From assembly GCF_029338375.1 (NCBI RefSeq), contig NZ_CP119804.1, forward strand, positions 930,001 to 994,000: a stretch of 64,000 nt of DNA. Direction: 5' to 3'. The notes under the pieces are model-generated. The model saw only the letters and a program-made list of their open reading frames with translations. It had not been told where the DNA came from and searched no databases. The stretch is from Halorussus lipolyticus (GTDB lineage: Archaea > Halobacteriota > Halobacteria > Halobacteriales > Haladaptataceae). This document shows, one piece after another, positions 16,244 to 24,720 of the stretch. The translations under genes were made by a program, and so were the position numbers. How positions within the stretch are numbered: the first letter of the stretch is position 1; each line of letters opens with the position of its first letter.

Positions 16244-17941
16244 ATGCCAGAAGGTCACAACCTCCACGACTACGACGAGGTTCGAGCATCGTTCTCGTGG
16301 GACGACATCTACGCGGACGCCGACTGGGACGCGCCCGACGAGTTGAACATCGGTCACGAAGTCTGCGACCGACACGTCGAGAGCGAGGCGCGAGACGAGA
16401 ACGTGGCGCTCCGACAGGTCGGCATCGACGGCGAACTCACCACGCTGACCTTCCGGGAGTTGGCCGACCGGTCGGGCCAGTTCGCCAACGTCCTCGAGGA
16501 GTTAGGCGTCGAGAAGGGCGACCGAGTGTTCTCCTACATGCCCCGGATTCCGGAACACTACGTCGCGCTGGTCGGGACGCTCAAGCGCGGCGCGGTCTTC
16601 GGCGGGGTCAACGAGCGGTTCGGTCCCGACGGCATCTCCTACCGCTTGGACGACTGCGACGCCTCGGTGGTCGTGACGACCAGCGACAACCGGGACACGG
16701 TGGCCGACGCGCTCGAAGACGCCTCCTCGGTCGAACACGTCGTCACGGTGGACCGCGGCGAGGGAACCATCGGCGACAGCGATGAGGTCTTCGCGGACGC
16801 TCTCGACGGCGCGAGCAGTGAGTACGAGGCCGTTCGGACTGGCGGCGAGGACGACGCCCTGCTCTACTACACCAGCGGGACCACCGGCCCGGCGAAGGGC
16901 GTCCGCCACAAACAGCGGTGGGTCGCTGGCGTCGCGGCGACCCAGAAGTACGCGGTGGACCTCCAACCCGGCGACCTCTACTGGTCCACCGCCGACTTGG
17001 GGTGGCTGACCGGTCCCATCAACACCCTCGGGGCGTGGTTCTGGGGTGCGAGCCTCTTTACCTACGAAGGCGAGTTCGACCCCGAGACGTGGGCCGACCT
17101 GTTGGACGAGTACCCGATTTCGGTACTGTTCAGCGTTCCGACCGCCTACCGGATGCTCCGGGAGAAAGAGGAGGTGCTGGAGGGCGTCGATGTGGACCTG
17201 CGCCACGCGCTCTCCATCGGGGAACCGCTCTCGGCGGGCGTGGTGGACTGGGGCGAGGAGACGCTGGGCGTCACCATCCACGACACCTACGGCCAGACTG
17301 AGACCGGGAACATGATTATCAACAACTACCCGACGATGGAGTTGAAGCCCGGAAGCATGGGCAAGCCCCTGCCCGGCATCGAGGCCGACGTGGTGGACCC
17401 CGAGACGGGCGAACCCCTCCCGCCGGGCGAGACGGGCGAAATCGCCGAGCGCCCCGACTACCCCTGCTTCTTCGCCGAGTACTGGCGGAAGCCCGACAAA
17501 ACCGCCGACTGCTTCGTGGAAGGACCTGACGGAGAGTGGTATCTGTCGGGTGACCTCGCCCGGAAGGACGAGGACGGCTACTTCTGGTTCGAGGGTCGCG
17601 CGGACGACGTGATTATCTCGTCGGGATACCGCATCGGACCCTTCGAGGTCGAAAGTTCGCTCGGCGAACACCCCGCGGTCGCAGAGGCCGCGGTGGTGCC
17701 CAAGCCGAACCGCGAGCGCGGCAACATCGTGAAGGCCTACGTCGTCACGAGCGACGACGCCGAGGCCGGAGAGGGCCTCGCCGAGGACATCAAGACTCAC
17801 GTGCGCGACGAACTCTCGGCCCACGAGTACCCCCGCGAAATCGAGTTTGTGAAGGAACTCCCGAAGACCGTGACGGGCAAGATTCGCCGGACGGAACTCC
17901 AAGACGACGCCGAGCAGGAGGCGGAAGTCGAACAGGAATGA
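16244..17941 (+). CDS. AMP-forming acyl-CoA synthetase (medium-chain/acetyl type)
   Basis: 565 residues. The adenylate-forming core shows LLYYTSGTTGPAKGVRHKQ (P-loop-like A3), a conserved DTYGQTETGNM (A5), LSGDLARKDEDGYFWFEGR (A7/A8) and VDDVIISSGYRIGP-type sequence. The catalytic lysine sits in TVTGKIRRTEL near the C-terminus. It activates a carboxylic acid with ATP and CoA. Length and the GHEVCDRH/ALRQVG start resemble the medium-chain (ACSM) branch more than true acetyl-CoA synthetases (about 650). The start at 16244 is supported by a TATA box. A thiolase gene lies downstream, so fatty- or short-acid catabolism is plausible. Confidence 0.9.
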   Translation: MPEGHNLHDYDEVRASFSWDDIYADADWDAPDELNIGHEVCDRHVESEARDENVALRQVGIDGELTTLTFRELADRSGQFANVLEELGVEKGDRVFSYMPRIPEHYVALVGTLKRGAVFGGVNERFGPDGISYRLDDCDASVVVTTSDNRDTVADALEDASSVEHVVTVDRGEGTIGDSDEVFADALDGASSEYEAVRTGGEDDALLYYTSGTTGPAKGVRHKQRWVAGVAATQKYAVDLQPGDLYWSTADLGWLTGPINTLGAWFWGASLFTYEGEFDPETWADLLDEYPISVLFSVPTAYRMLREKEEVLEGVDVDLRHALSIGEPLSAGVVDWGEETLGVTIHDTYGQTETGNMIINNYPTMELKPGSMGKPLPGIEADVVDPETGEPLPPGETGEIAERPDYPCFFAEYWRKPDKTADCFVEGPDGEWYLSGDLARKDEDGYFWFEGRADDVIISSGYRIGPFEVESSLGEHPAVAEAAVVPKPNRERGNIVKAYVVTSDDAEAGEGLAEDIKTHVRDELSAHEYPREIEFVKELPKTVTGKIRRTELQDDAEQEAEVEQE

Positions 17942-17965
17942 GCAGGAGTCGGTGGGTTGGGTCGC

Positions 17966-17980
17966 GTTACTAATTTTTGA
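17966..17980 (+). terminator. T-tract after the acyl-CoA synthetase gene
   Basis: A TAATTTTTGA stretch lies about 27 nt after the stop codon, a simple T-run archaeal terminator. Confidence 0.4.
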
Positions 17981-17983
17981 ACT

Positions 17984-18159
17984 CCGGCGCGCGCTGGCGC
18001 GGCGTCTCGTCGCCGCGCCGAATCGCGCGAGGGATGAGTAGCGCAGGAGCGAAGCGACGAGCAACGCAATCGGTTGGGGAGGGTGTGGCCCGCGCGGTCG
18101 CGGTGCGGGGCGGTTGCGGTAGACGGCTTTGCTCAAGCCGGAAGCTAGCTTCCGTCTAC
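17984..18159. repeat. Structured intergenic repeat, copy A (fullest)
   Basis: GC-rich non-coding block. It starts with an 18-nt block also present, inverted, at 44021-44038. A 9-bp hairpin with a 6-nt loop follows (17996-18004 with 18011-18019), then CGCGCGAGGGA (18024-18034) and GGTTGGGGAGG (18072-18082), both shared with copy B. The 3' part (18112-18159) matches copy C. It can fold into a perfect three-way junction: GTAGAC/GTCTAC closing GGCTT-AAGCC and a 14-nt palindrome at 18140-18153. No ORF is convincing. It looks like a dispersed haloarchaeal repeat rather than a gene. Confidence 0.65.
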
Positions 18160-18263
18160 TTCGACTTCTGTTCAGAACGTTCTGTCTGCAATTTCCCGAA
18201 CAACCTGTTCTTTCGCTGTTCGGCCGAAACACAAAACCCCGGAGCCAGACTCAAAAACCCGAC

Positions 18264-18593
18264 TCAAATCGGTAATGCGGCCCGAACGCGCTCGATGACG
18301 CTCGGCGTCTTGGAGTTCCGGTACCGCTCGAACACCGGATGGAGCGCGTTCAGGAACTCCTGTTTGTCCTCGAAGTGGCCGCGTTCGACATCCGAGACGG
18401 CCTCCGAGAGCGGTACGGTGTGACCGTCGGCGTCGTACTTGATGCGCGGGTTCGAGAGTACCTGCACGACTTCCTCGCCGCTCGCAGGGAACGAGAGGTC
18501 GCCGTCGTCGAGTTTGGCCGCCACTTCGGCGATGCCGAACTCGATGACCTCCGGCCCCTCGTCCGAGTTCGACGGTGGTGGCCTCACGCCCAT
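18264..18593 (-). CDS. Small haloarchaeal protein of unknown function (DUF5789-like)
   Basis: 109 residues, acidic, soluble. The start MGVRPPPSNSDEGPEV gives an unstructured N-terminus, followed by a body with SFPASGEEVVQVLSN and HTVPLSEAVSD. It ends in a helical part with FEDKQEFLNALHPVFE and VIERVRAALPI. It resembles the small DUF5789-type haloarchaeal proteins I know of, but that call is tentative. The ATG at 18593 was preferred to an upstream ATG because the latter lies inside the TATA-like stretch near 18620. A perfect 7-bp inverted repeat lies about 115 nt upstream. No function can be given. Confidence 0.7.
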   Translation of the reverse strand: MGVRPPPSNSDEGPEVIEFGIAEVAAKLDDGDLSFPASGEEVVQVLSNPRIKYDADGHTVPLSEAVSDVERGHFEDKQEFLNALHPVFERYRNSKTPSVIERVRAALPI

Positions 18594-18900
18594 GACCGTG
18601 GGTTCTCGCTCCCGCAATGAAAAAGTGACTCCTCGGAAACCCAACTAGTTTGCGGGCCACGGCCGTCGAAGCAACGAGGTTCGCGCCGAAACGGGAAATA
18701 AAAACGTTTCTTTAGAAAAGAAATACACGTACTTTTCATCATCGATTCATGGTCAAACCGCCCGAGCGTATCCGCGGTGAACGCACGAGGACAGGAGACG
18801 ACCGAACGCTGTCGCTCGGCGTCGTCCCGTTTTTCTTTCCTCCGGCCGCGCGAACGCAAGACCGATGCCTTTCTTAACTGTCCATCACGTAGTCCGGCGC
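18594..18900. promoter_or_regulatory. Divergent intergenic region with an inverted repeat
   Basis: 307 bp between two divergent genes. It holds a perfect dyad TTTCTTT-AGA-AAAGAAA at 18707-18723 and a TATA-like TTCTTAACTG at 18871-18880. The TATA element lies 21-30 nt before the thiolase ATG. No ORF in it looks coding. Confidence 0.45.
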
Positions 18901-20064
18901 ATGACAGGCGTACGAGTCGCGGGGGTCGGCCTCACCCACTTCGGGAAGCACCCCGAGCGGACCGGCCGGGACCTCTTTGCGGAGGCGAGCAACCGAGCGT
19001 TCGCCGACGCGGGCGTTGACCGTGACGACGTAGAACAGTTGAACTACGGCAACTTCATGGGCGAGTTGAGCGAGCATCAGGGCCATCAGGGTCCGCTGAT
19101 GGCCGAGGCCGCCGGCCTCGACGTACCGGCGACGCGCTACGAAAGTGCGTGTGCCTCCTCTGGCGTGGCGGTCCGCGAGGCCGTCAAGGACGTGCGAAAC
19201 GGCGAGGTTGACGTGGCGCTGGTCGGCGGCGCGGAGCGCATGAACAACCTCGGCACCGCCGGCACGACTGAGGCGCTGGCCATCGCGGCCGACGACCTCT
19301 ACGAAGTCCGGGCGGGCATGACCTTCCCGGCGGCCTACGCGCTGATGGCGCGGGCCTACTTCGACCAGTACGGCGGGAGCAAGGAGGAGTTGGCCGAAAT
19401 CGCGGTCAAGAACCACGACAACGCGCTGGACAACGAGTACGCCCAGTTCCAGTCGGCCATCTCGGTCGAGGACGCCCTCGACGCCCCGATGATTGCCGAC
19501 CCCCTCGGTCTCTACGACGCCTGCCCCATCACCGACGGGGCCAGCGCGGTGCTCCTCGTCAGCGACGAGTACGCCGACGAGAACGGCCTCGACGCGCCGG
19601 TCTCCGTCACGGGCACCGGACAGGGCGGCGACAAGATGGCACTCCAAGACCGCGAGTACCTCGCTCGCACCCCGGCCGCCGAGGACGCCGCCGAGGAGGC
19701 CTACGACGACGCCGGCATCGGTCCCCAAGACGTGTCGGTCGCCGAGGTCCACGACTGTTTCACCATCGCGGAGGTCCTCGCGCTGGAGGCCCTCGACTTC
19801 TACGCCCCCGGCGAGGGCATCGGCGCGGCGGCCCGCGGCGAGACCACCCGCGACGGCGACCGACCCGTCAACCTCTCCGGTGGCCTCAAAGCCAAGGGCC
19901 ACCCGGTCGGCGCGACCGGAACGAGTCAGGTCGTGGAGATGACCCGCCTGCTCCGGGGCGACCACCCCAACTCCGACGCCGTGCCCGGCGACGTCGGCGT
20001 GACCCACAACGCGGGTGGAACAGTTGCCAGTACCACGGTTCACGTGCTGGAGGTGGAAGAATGA
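18901..20064 (+). CDS. Thiolase-family acetyl-CoA acyltransferase
   Basis: 387 residues. The acylated cysteine is C84 in YESACASSG. A second conserved block is AEVHDCFTIAEVLALEALDF, and the C-terminal GGLKAKGHPVGATGTSQ carries the catalytic His. The final region (THNAGGTVASTTVHVLE) has the SCP2/thiolase-like glycine turn instead of the second CxG motif. This is the archaeal thiolase type that works with an OB-fold/DUF35 partner, encoded directly downstream with a 4-nt overlap. It condenses or cleaves acyl-CoA. The start was set at 18901 by the family N-terminus and the TATA box spacing. Confidence 0.92.
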   Translation: MTGVRVAGVGLTHFGKHPERTGRDLFAEASNRAFADAGVDRDDVEQLNYGNFMGELSEHQGHQGPLMAEAAGLDVPATRYESACASSGVAVREAVKDVRNGEVDVALVGGAERMNNLGTAGTTEALAIAADDLYEVRAGMTFPAAYALMARAYFDQYGGSKEELAEIAVKNHDNALDNEYAQFQSAISVEDALDAPMIADPLGLYDACPITDGASAVLLVSDEYADENGLDAPVSVTGTGQGGDKMALQDREYLARTPAAEDAAEEAYDDAGIGPQDVSVAEVHDCFTIAEVLALEALDFYAPGEGIGAAARGETTRDGDRPVNLSGGLKAKGHPVGATGTSQVVEMTRLLRGDHPNSDAVPGDVGVTHNAGGTVASTTVHVLEVEE

Positions 20065-20462
20065 GCGAGAACGCCGACGACGAGCGAGTCCGCGACGAGG
20101 GCTACGACGACCTGCTGGACGCCATCGAATCGGGCGAGGGCTTCTACATCGAATGTCCCGAAAGTCACGGGTCGCTCCCGCCCCGGCGGGTCTGTCCTCA
20201 CTGCGGCGCGACGGAGTTGGAAGAAGTTCCGCTTCCCGAGACCGGCGCAATCGAGACGTTCACCACGGTCAACGTCGCTTCGCCCGAGTTCGCCGACGAC
20301 ACCCCCTACGTCACCGCAGTCGCCGACTTCGGCGCAGTTCGAGTGACCGGACAGGTCCGCGGAATCGACCCGGACGGCCTCGAAGTCGGCACCGAGGTCA
20401 CGCCGGATGTCGGCGAGAGCGAGACGACCGGCGAGCGCGTGCTGATTCTGCGGGCGGACTGA
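20061..20462 (+). CDS. OB-fold/zinc-ribbon (DUF35) partner of thiolase
   Basis: 133 residues. An N-terminal helix (DDLLDAIESGEGFYIEC) is followed by a zinc-ribbon part PPRRVCPHCGATELEEVPLP, then an OB-fold beta barrel ending TEVTPDVGE. Only the CPHC pair and one upstream Cys are obvious ligands. Such proteins bind the thiolase (and in other archaea HMG-CoA synthase) and shape the CoA channel. The ATGA overlap with the thiolase stop supports a complex made from one message. Confidence 0.88.
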   Translation: MSENADDERVRDEGYDDLLDAIESGEGFYIECPESHGSLPPRRVCPHCGATELEEVPLPETGAIETFTTVNVASPEFADDTPYVTAVADFGAVRVTGQVRGIDPDGLEVGTEVTPDVGESETTGERVLILRAD

Positions 20463-20475
20463 ACTTCTCTCCTCG

Positions 20476-21435
20476 CTACTGTTCTGCTTCCGCGCCGGTC
20501 TCTATTCCCTCCTCGGTCAACTCGTCTAACAGCACGTCGAGGAAGGGACCGGGATGCTCGGCGTGGGGGAGCAGTTTCGCCTCGTCGAACACGACCAGTT
20601 TGGTGTCGGCCTTCTCGGCCAGTTCTTCGCCCTCCTCGAGCGGCGAGACGGTCGCGTCCCGGCCCCAGACGATAGTCACGGGAATATCGAGGCGGGCCAG
20701 TTCCGCGCCCAAGTCCACGTCTGGGTCGAGATAGCCCGAGACGAAGGAGGCGGGAGCGAACCGCGCGCCGGGTTGGTGGGCGGTCTGCCACTGGTAGTCA
20801 ACGTCGCGCTCGGTGTACGACGCCTCGGTCGAGTAGGCCTCGCGGTTATCGAAGAAGTGGAGCGACCGCTTGCTCGTCAGGAGGTTGAACAGGGCTTGGC
20901 CGACCACGGGCGACCGGAACACCGACCGAAGCCACGTCCGGCGCGACCCGGTGTCGCCTGTCGGCGCGACGAGGAGCAACCGGGAGAACGCCCCGGACTG
21001 CTGGTGCGCCAGAGTTGCGTAGGCTCCCGAAAGCGAGGTGGCCACGCAGGCGGCCTCCTCGGTCAGGTCCTCGGCGAAGTCGGTGACGAAGGCGGTGTAG
21101 AGCGCCGAGGAGTAGGTCAGGGGCGGCCGGTCCGAGCGCCCGAATCCGGGCAGGTCGGGGGCGATGACGTGGTGGGTCTTGGCCAACTGGCTGAATATCT
21201 GGTCGAACTCCTTGTTCGAGGCCGCGGCGTGGACGCCGTGCAAGAGGAGTACGTCGGGGTCCTCGGGGTCGCCGGCCTCGGTGTAGGCCACGTCGAACCC
21301 CCGCCACCGGTAGGTCTTCTGTCGGCCCTCCAGCGCGGGTTGGAGGTCGCTGGCTTTCCACGACAGCAGTCGGTTGCCGAGCGCCGCAGACCCGAGTCCG
21401 CCTGCGATTCCGGCGACGACGTTTCGTAGCTTCAT
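20476..21435 (-). CDS. Alpha/beta hydrolase
   Basis: 319 residues. The fold is shown by RWRGFDVAYTEAGD, LLLHGVHAAASNKEFD (oxyanion HG) and VIAPDLPGFGRSDRPPLTY. The nucleophile elbow is ATSLSGAYATL, with the middle Ser as nucleophile and Ser in place of the last Gly. The acid is in VTIVWGRDATV and the His in LLPHAEHPGPFL. The N-terminus (VVAGIAGGLGSAALGNRLL) is hydrophobic and may be a membrane anchor or signal. It is probably an esterase or epoxide-hydrolase-like enzyme; the substrate is unknown. It converges with the DUF35 gene, 13 nt apart. Confidence 0.85.
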   Translation of the reverse strand: MKLRNVVAGIAGGLGSAALGNRLLSWKASDLQPALEGRQKTYRWRGFDVAYTEAGDPEDPDVLLLHGVHAAASNKEFDQIFSQLAKTHHVIAPDLPGFGRSDRPPLTYSSALYTAFVTDFAEDLTEEAACVATSLSGAYATLAHQQSGAFSRLLLVAPTGDTGSRRTWLRSVFRSPVVGQALFNLLTSKRSLHFFDNREAYSTEASYTERDVDYQWQTAHQPGARFAPASFVSGYLDPDVDLGAELARLDIPVTIVWGRDATVSPLEEGEELAEKADTKLVVFDEAKLLPHAEHPGPFLDVLLDELTEEGIETGAEAEQ

Positions 21436-21528
21436 ACCTGAATCTTCAGCGTCAGGAAAGTTAGCCGTTGTGCCGACGACCGCAGACAGAGAAACCGGGC
21501 GAGGACACCTCGGGTGTCCTGTAAACCG

Positions 21529-22359
21529 TTAGTTCGAGGTTATCGTCTTGGTGGTGTCGTTGGCGAACGTCGCTTTCAAGTTACCGTCGGAGTCTACCCA
21601 CAGCTTCGCGCCCGACGACGGCGAATCGGGGGCCGACGACCGTTCGGAAGCTAGTGATAGTACTGAGTTCTTCACTTCGACGGGACCTCCCTCGTTCCAC
21701 GTCATGAGGTCCTGAGAGTTGGCCGCGTCGTGAACTCGATAACCGTGAGTACCGTCTCCGCTCGTTTCGATGACGCCCCACGAGCCAGAGCCAGCGTGTT
21801 TCAAACGTTCGAATCCAACTATGTCCTCCGTATTCAGGTCCAAAGCCGTGTTCCGGATTTCGACCGGACCGCCTTCGTTCAGTTTAAGGTACTCGGTGGC
21901 CGTGCTTCCGTCCCACGAGTAAATCCGTGCGGTGTCGGTCAAGTCGGTGTCGAACCGCCAGCTGTTCCCGTCATCGTCGGTGTCTGCGCCAAGGTGGATT
22001 TTGTCGGTTTCGACCGTTCCGACTCTGATACCGTCGTGGTTTGGTGCTTCGAGCAGACCGTCGTCATTAGTGTCTTTGAGATTTCCACCGATGGGAAGCG
22101 TTTGCCAACTACTGCCGTCGTGGTAGTACACGTCGCCCGTGTCCTTGGCGAAGAACAGCCATCCTTTCGAGCCGAGACCCTGCTCGTCACCGTCGTTACC
22201 GATGAAGGCGTCTCGGAAGGCCATCAGACCGTGTGCGGACGCTGTTCCGGTAAAGCTCCGAAGACCACCTGCGCCCGCCAGCATCGCGCCGAGCGTCAGG
22301 AGTCCGCGGCGACTGAGTTTCGATACGTTCTCGTCGTCAGGGGATTCGTTTCGAGCCAC
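21529..22359 (-). CDS. Tat-exported hypothetical protein
   Basis: 276 residues, starting with GTG. The Tat signal is clear: SRRGLLTLGAMLAGAGGL and then ASAHG, likely cleaved near residue 43. The mature part is a beta-rich, Asp/Gly/Thr-rich sequence with repeated short motifs, such as the duplicated LNEGGPVEIRN / WNEGGPVEVKN about 75 residues apart. It resembles tail-fibre-like or C-terminal trimerisation repeats of exported proteins, but I do not recognise a family. Codon usage is less GC-biased than in neighbours (many A/T third positions), hinting at recent acquisition. It is isolated and probably monocistronic. Confidence 0.8.
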   Translation of the reverse strand: MARNESPDDENVSKLSRRGLLTLGAMLAGAGGLRSFTGTASAHGLMAFRDAFIGNDGDEQGLGSKGWLFFAKDTGDVYYHDGSSWQTLPIGGNLKDTNDDGLLEAPNHDGIRVGTVETDKIHLGADTDDDGNSWRFDTDLTDTARIYSWDGSTATEYLKLNEGGPVEIRNTALDLNTEDIVGFERLKHAGSGSWGVIETSGDGTHGYRVHDAANSQDLMTWNEGGPVEVKNSVLSLASERSSAPDSPSSGAKLWVDSDGNLKATFANDTTKTITSN

Positions 22360-22974
22360 AGAATACTCTCAACACGGCGAGAATTTCTCGATAACTGTTC
22401 TCTAGCTACAGAAATTAATCGGACTAAATTGATAGCCGACGCTACACGAATTTCGGGGCGAGGAGTCGAGACGACGCCCAACTGGTGGGAGAGGAGGCCC
22501 CATCGGTCTATCTGGTCCTTGACGGCCTCACAGCGCTCGGTGTCGGCGAGTCGGGAATACCTCTGATTAGCTACATGCTCGCCATGAAATTCGGGACGTA
22601 GGCAAGCCGGACGATGACCTACCTGACCAACTACACAATTGGAAAATAAACCAAATTATTTCTTTCCCACTATCTATCACGTCCCTATCCGGCACGCGCC
22701 ATCGTCGCTCGAGGTCGTCGGGGAGTCTCACTCTCGGACAACGACCGACTGCTCGGCGGACGCGGTTCGTCTGCCGCTGGATGGGGCCGCAGGAGATTGA
22801 GGAGCCGTGAGGCCGTCGTGGTGCTACGCGGGTTGCGGGAGACGGTGTTGCGCAAGCCCAGCTAGCTCCGCTTTCGCGTTCAGCAGTCGCTACAGAACCC
22901 GTCTACTTTCGGCTTCCGTGTCCCTCGCAATCGCCTTCGCAAACGTGTTAACCCCCGGAACGGAACCCTCCACT
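22360..22974. other. Long intergenic region before mvk
   Basis: 615 bp without a convincing gene. It includes an AT-rich stretch (22620-22680), a partial copy of the structured repeat (22807-22917) and a TATA-like GTGTTAACC at 22945-22953. The TATA element precedes the mvk ATG by 22-30 nt. Together with the low-GC gene upstream this is a likely integration or rearrangement scar. Confidence 0.5.
22807..22917. repeat. Structured intergenic repeat, copy C (3' part)
   Basis: GGTTGCGGGAGACGG at 22831-22845 matches copy A (18112-18126) at 14 of 15 positions. CAAGCC, AGCTAGCT, CCG and finally GTCTACTT follow in the same order. About 30 nt are inserted between AGCTAGCT and the closing strand. AGACGG (22840-22845) can still pair with CCGTCT (22899-22904). 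It lies directly upstream of mvk. Confidence 0.5.
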
Positions 22975-23961
22975 ATGGTCGTTTCGAGTGCTCCGGGCAA
23001 GGTCTACCTGTTCGGAGAACACGCGGTCGTCTACGGCGAACCGGCGGTTCCCTGCGCCATCGAACTCCGGGCGCGGGTCACCGTCGAGGAGCGCGACGAC
23101 GACCACATCCGAGTACACGCAGAGGACCTGAGTTTGAACGGCTTCACGGTCGAGTACGGCGACGAGACCAGCGCGCCCGACGTGGACGCCTCCGAGTCGC
23201 TGGTCGAGGCCGGCATCAGCTACATCGACGCCGCCGTCGAGCAGGCCCGCGAGGCCGCCGGGCGACCCGACGCCGGTTTCGACATCACCGTCGAAAGCGA
23301 GATTCCGCTCGGCGCGGGACTCGGCTCCTCGGCCGCGGTCACGGTGGCCGGCATCGACGCCGGGACCCGCGAGTTGGGCGTCGAACTCACCACTCAGGAG
23401 GTCGCCGAGCGCGCCTATCAGGCCGAACTCGAAGTCCAGAACGGCGAGGCCTCTCGTGCCGACACCTTCTGCTCGGCGACCGGCGGCGCGGTCCACGTCG
23501 AGGGCGACGACTGCCGGGCCATCGAGGCCCCGGACCTACCGTTCGTCATCGGCTTCGACGGCGGCGCGGGCGACACCGGCGAACTCGTGGCGGGCGTCCG
23601 GGCGCTCCGCGAGAGCTACGACTTCGCGGCCGATACGGTCGCAAACATCGGCGACATCGTGCGCTCCGGCGAGGCGGCCCTCACCGAGGGTAACATCGAG
23701 GAACTCGGCAAGTTGATGAACTTCAACCACGGGCTATTGGAGGCACTCGGGGTCTCCTCGCGCTCGCTGGACCAGATGGTCTGGGCGGCCCGCGACGCCG
23801 GCGCGCTCGGTGCGAAGCTAACCGGCGCGGGCGGCGGCGGGTGTATCGTCGCGCTCGACCCGACCGACGCGACCGAGACCGCGCTCGGCTACACGCCGGG
23901 GTGCGAGGACGCCTTCCGCGCCGAACTGGACACCGACGGCGTGCGCGCGGAGGAGGCCTGA
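22975..23961 (+). CDS. mvk: Mevalonate kinase
   Basis: 328 residues, GHMP kinase fold. It starts VVSSAPGKVYLFGEHAVVYG. The ATP-binding glycine loop is PLGAGLGSSAAVTVAG, and the C-terminal motif 3 is AKLTGAGGGGCIVAL. It phosphorylates (R)-mevalonate in the pathway to archaeal ether lipids. It is followed 1 nt later by isopentenyl phosphate kinase, the archaeal arrangement. The ATG at 22975 was chosen because the family N-terminus starts there and a TATA box lies 22-30 nt upstream; the open frame upstream is repeat-derived. Confidence 0.96.
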   Translation: MVVSSAPGKVYLFGEHAVVYGEPAVPCAIELRARVTVEERDDDHIRVHAEDLSLNGFTVEYGDETSAPDVDASESLVEAGISYIDAAVEQAREAAGRPDAGFDITVESEIPLGAGLGSSAAVTVAGIDAGTRELGVELTTQEVAERAYQAELEVQNGEASRADTFCSATGGAVHVEGDDCRAIEAPDLPFVIGFDGGAGDTGELVAGVRALRESYDFAADTVANIGDIVRSGEAALTEGNIEELGKLMNFNHGLLEALGVSSRSLDQMVWAARDAGALGAKLTGAGGGGCIVALDPTDATETALGYTPGCEDAFRAELDTDGVRAEEA

Positions 23962-23962
23962 G

Positions 23963-24718
23963 ATGACCACTATCGTCAAACTCGGCGGGAGCGTCATCAC
24001 GGACAAGGACCGCGCCGAGGCGCTCGACGGCCCGGCGCTGAATCGCACCGCAGACGCCATCGCCGACGCGCTTGCGAACGGAGATGTCTCTGACCTCGTG
24101 GTAGTCCACGGTGGCGGAAGCTTCGGCCACCACTACGCCAGCAAACACGGCGTCTCGAAGACCGAGGGCACCGACGACGCGGGTGCGGCCCTCGAAATCC
24201 ACGGCGCGATGAAGACCCTCAACGAGTTCGTCCTGTCGCGCCTCCACGACCGGGACGTGCCCGCCGTACCGGTCCACCCCTTCTCGGCGGCCTGCCGGAA
24301 CCGCGAGGCGGACCTGTCGCTGATGACCGAGCAGGTCGAGACCATGCTCGGCGAGGAGTTCGTCCCGGTCCTCCACGGCGACGGCGTGGTCCACGAGGGC
24401 GAAGGCATCAGCGTCCTCAGTGGCGACGAAGTGGTCACGGCCGTCGCCGAGGACATCGACGCCGAGCGCGTGGGGTTCTGTTCGACAGTGCCGGGCGTGC
24501 TGGACGACGAAGAGGACGTAATTCCCGAAATCCGGTCCTACGACGAGGTGGCCGAGTTCCTCGGCGGGAGCGACGCGACCGACGTGACCGGCGGGATGGC
24601 CGGGAAGGTCCGGGCGTTGCTGTCGCTCGGCGCGCCCGCCACGATTTTCGGTCCCGACGACCTCCGGAACTTCCTCGCGGGCGGGAGTCCCGGCACGCGA
24701 ATCGACGGGCGAGACTGA
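23963..24718 (+). CDS. ipk: Isopentenyl phosphate kinase
   Basis: 251 residues, amino-acid-kinase fold. It has the start TTIVKLGGSVITDKD and the substrate loop VVHGGGSFGHHYASKHG, with the conserved catalytic His. A middle GVVHEGEGISVLSGDEVV and a C-terminal VTGGMAGKVRALL complete the pattern. It makes isopentenyl diphosphate from isopentenyl phosphate, the last step of the archaeal mevalonate variant. The gene lies between mvk and RNase J and is almost certainly co-transcribed with mvk. Confidence 0.96.
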   Translation: MTTIVKLGGSVITDKDRAEALDGPALNRTADAIADALANGDVSDLVVVHGGGSFGHHYASKHGVSKTEGTDDAGAALEIHGAMKTLNEFVLSRLHDRDVPAVPVHPFSAACRNREADLSLMTEQVETMLGEEFVPVLHGDGVVHEGEGISVLSGDEVVTAVAEDIDAERVGFCSTVPGVLDDEEDVIPEIRSYDEVAEFLGGSDATDVTGGMAGKVRALLSLGAPATIFGPDDLRNFLAGGSPGTRIDGRD

Positions 24719-24720
24719 GA

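Noticed and set aside
22807-22974. Longer N-terminus for mevalonate kinase
   Set aside because: The frame is open upstream, but those codons come from the structured repeat, and the TATA box position fits the ATG at 22975.
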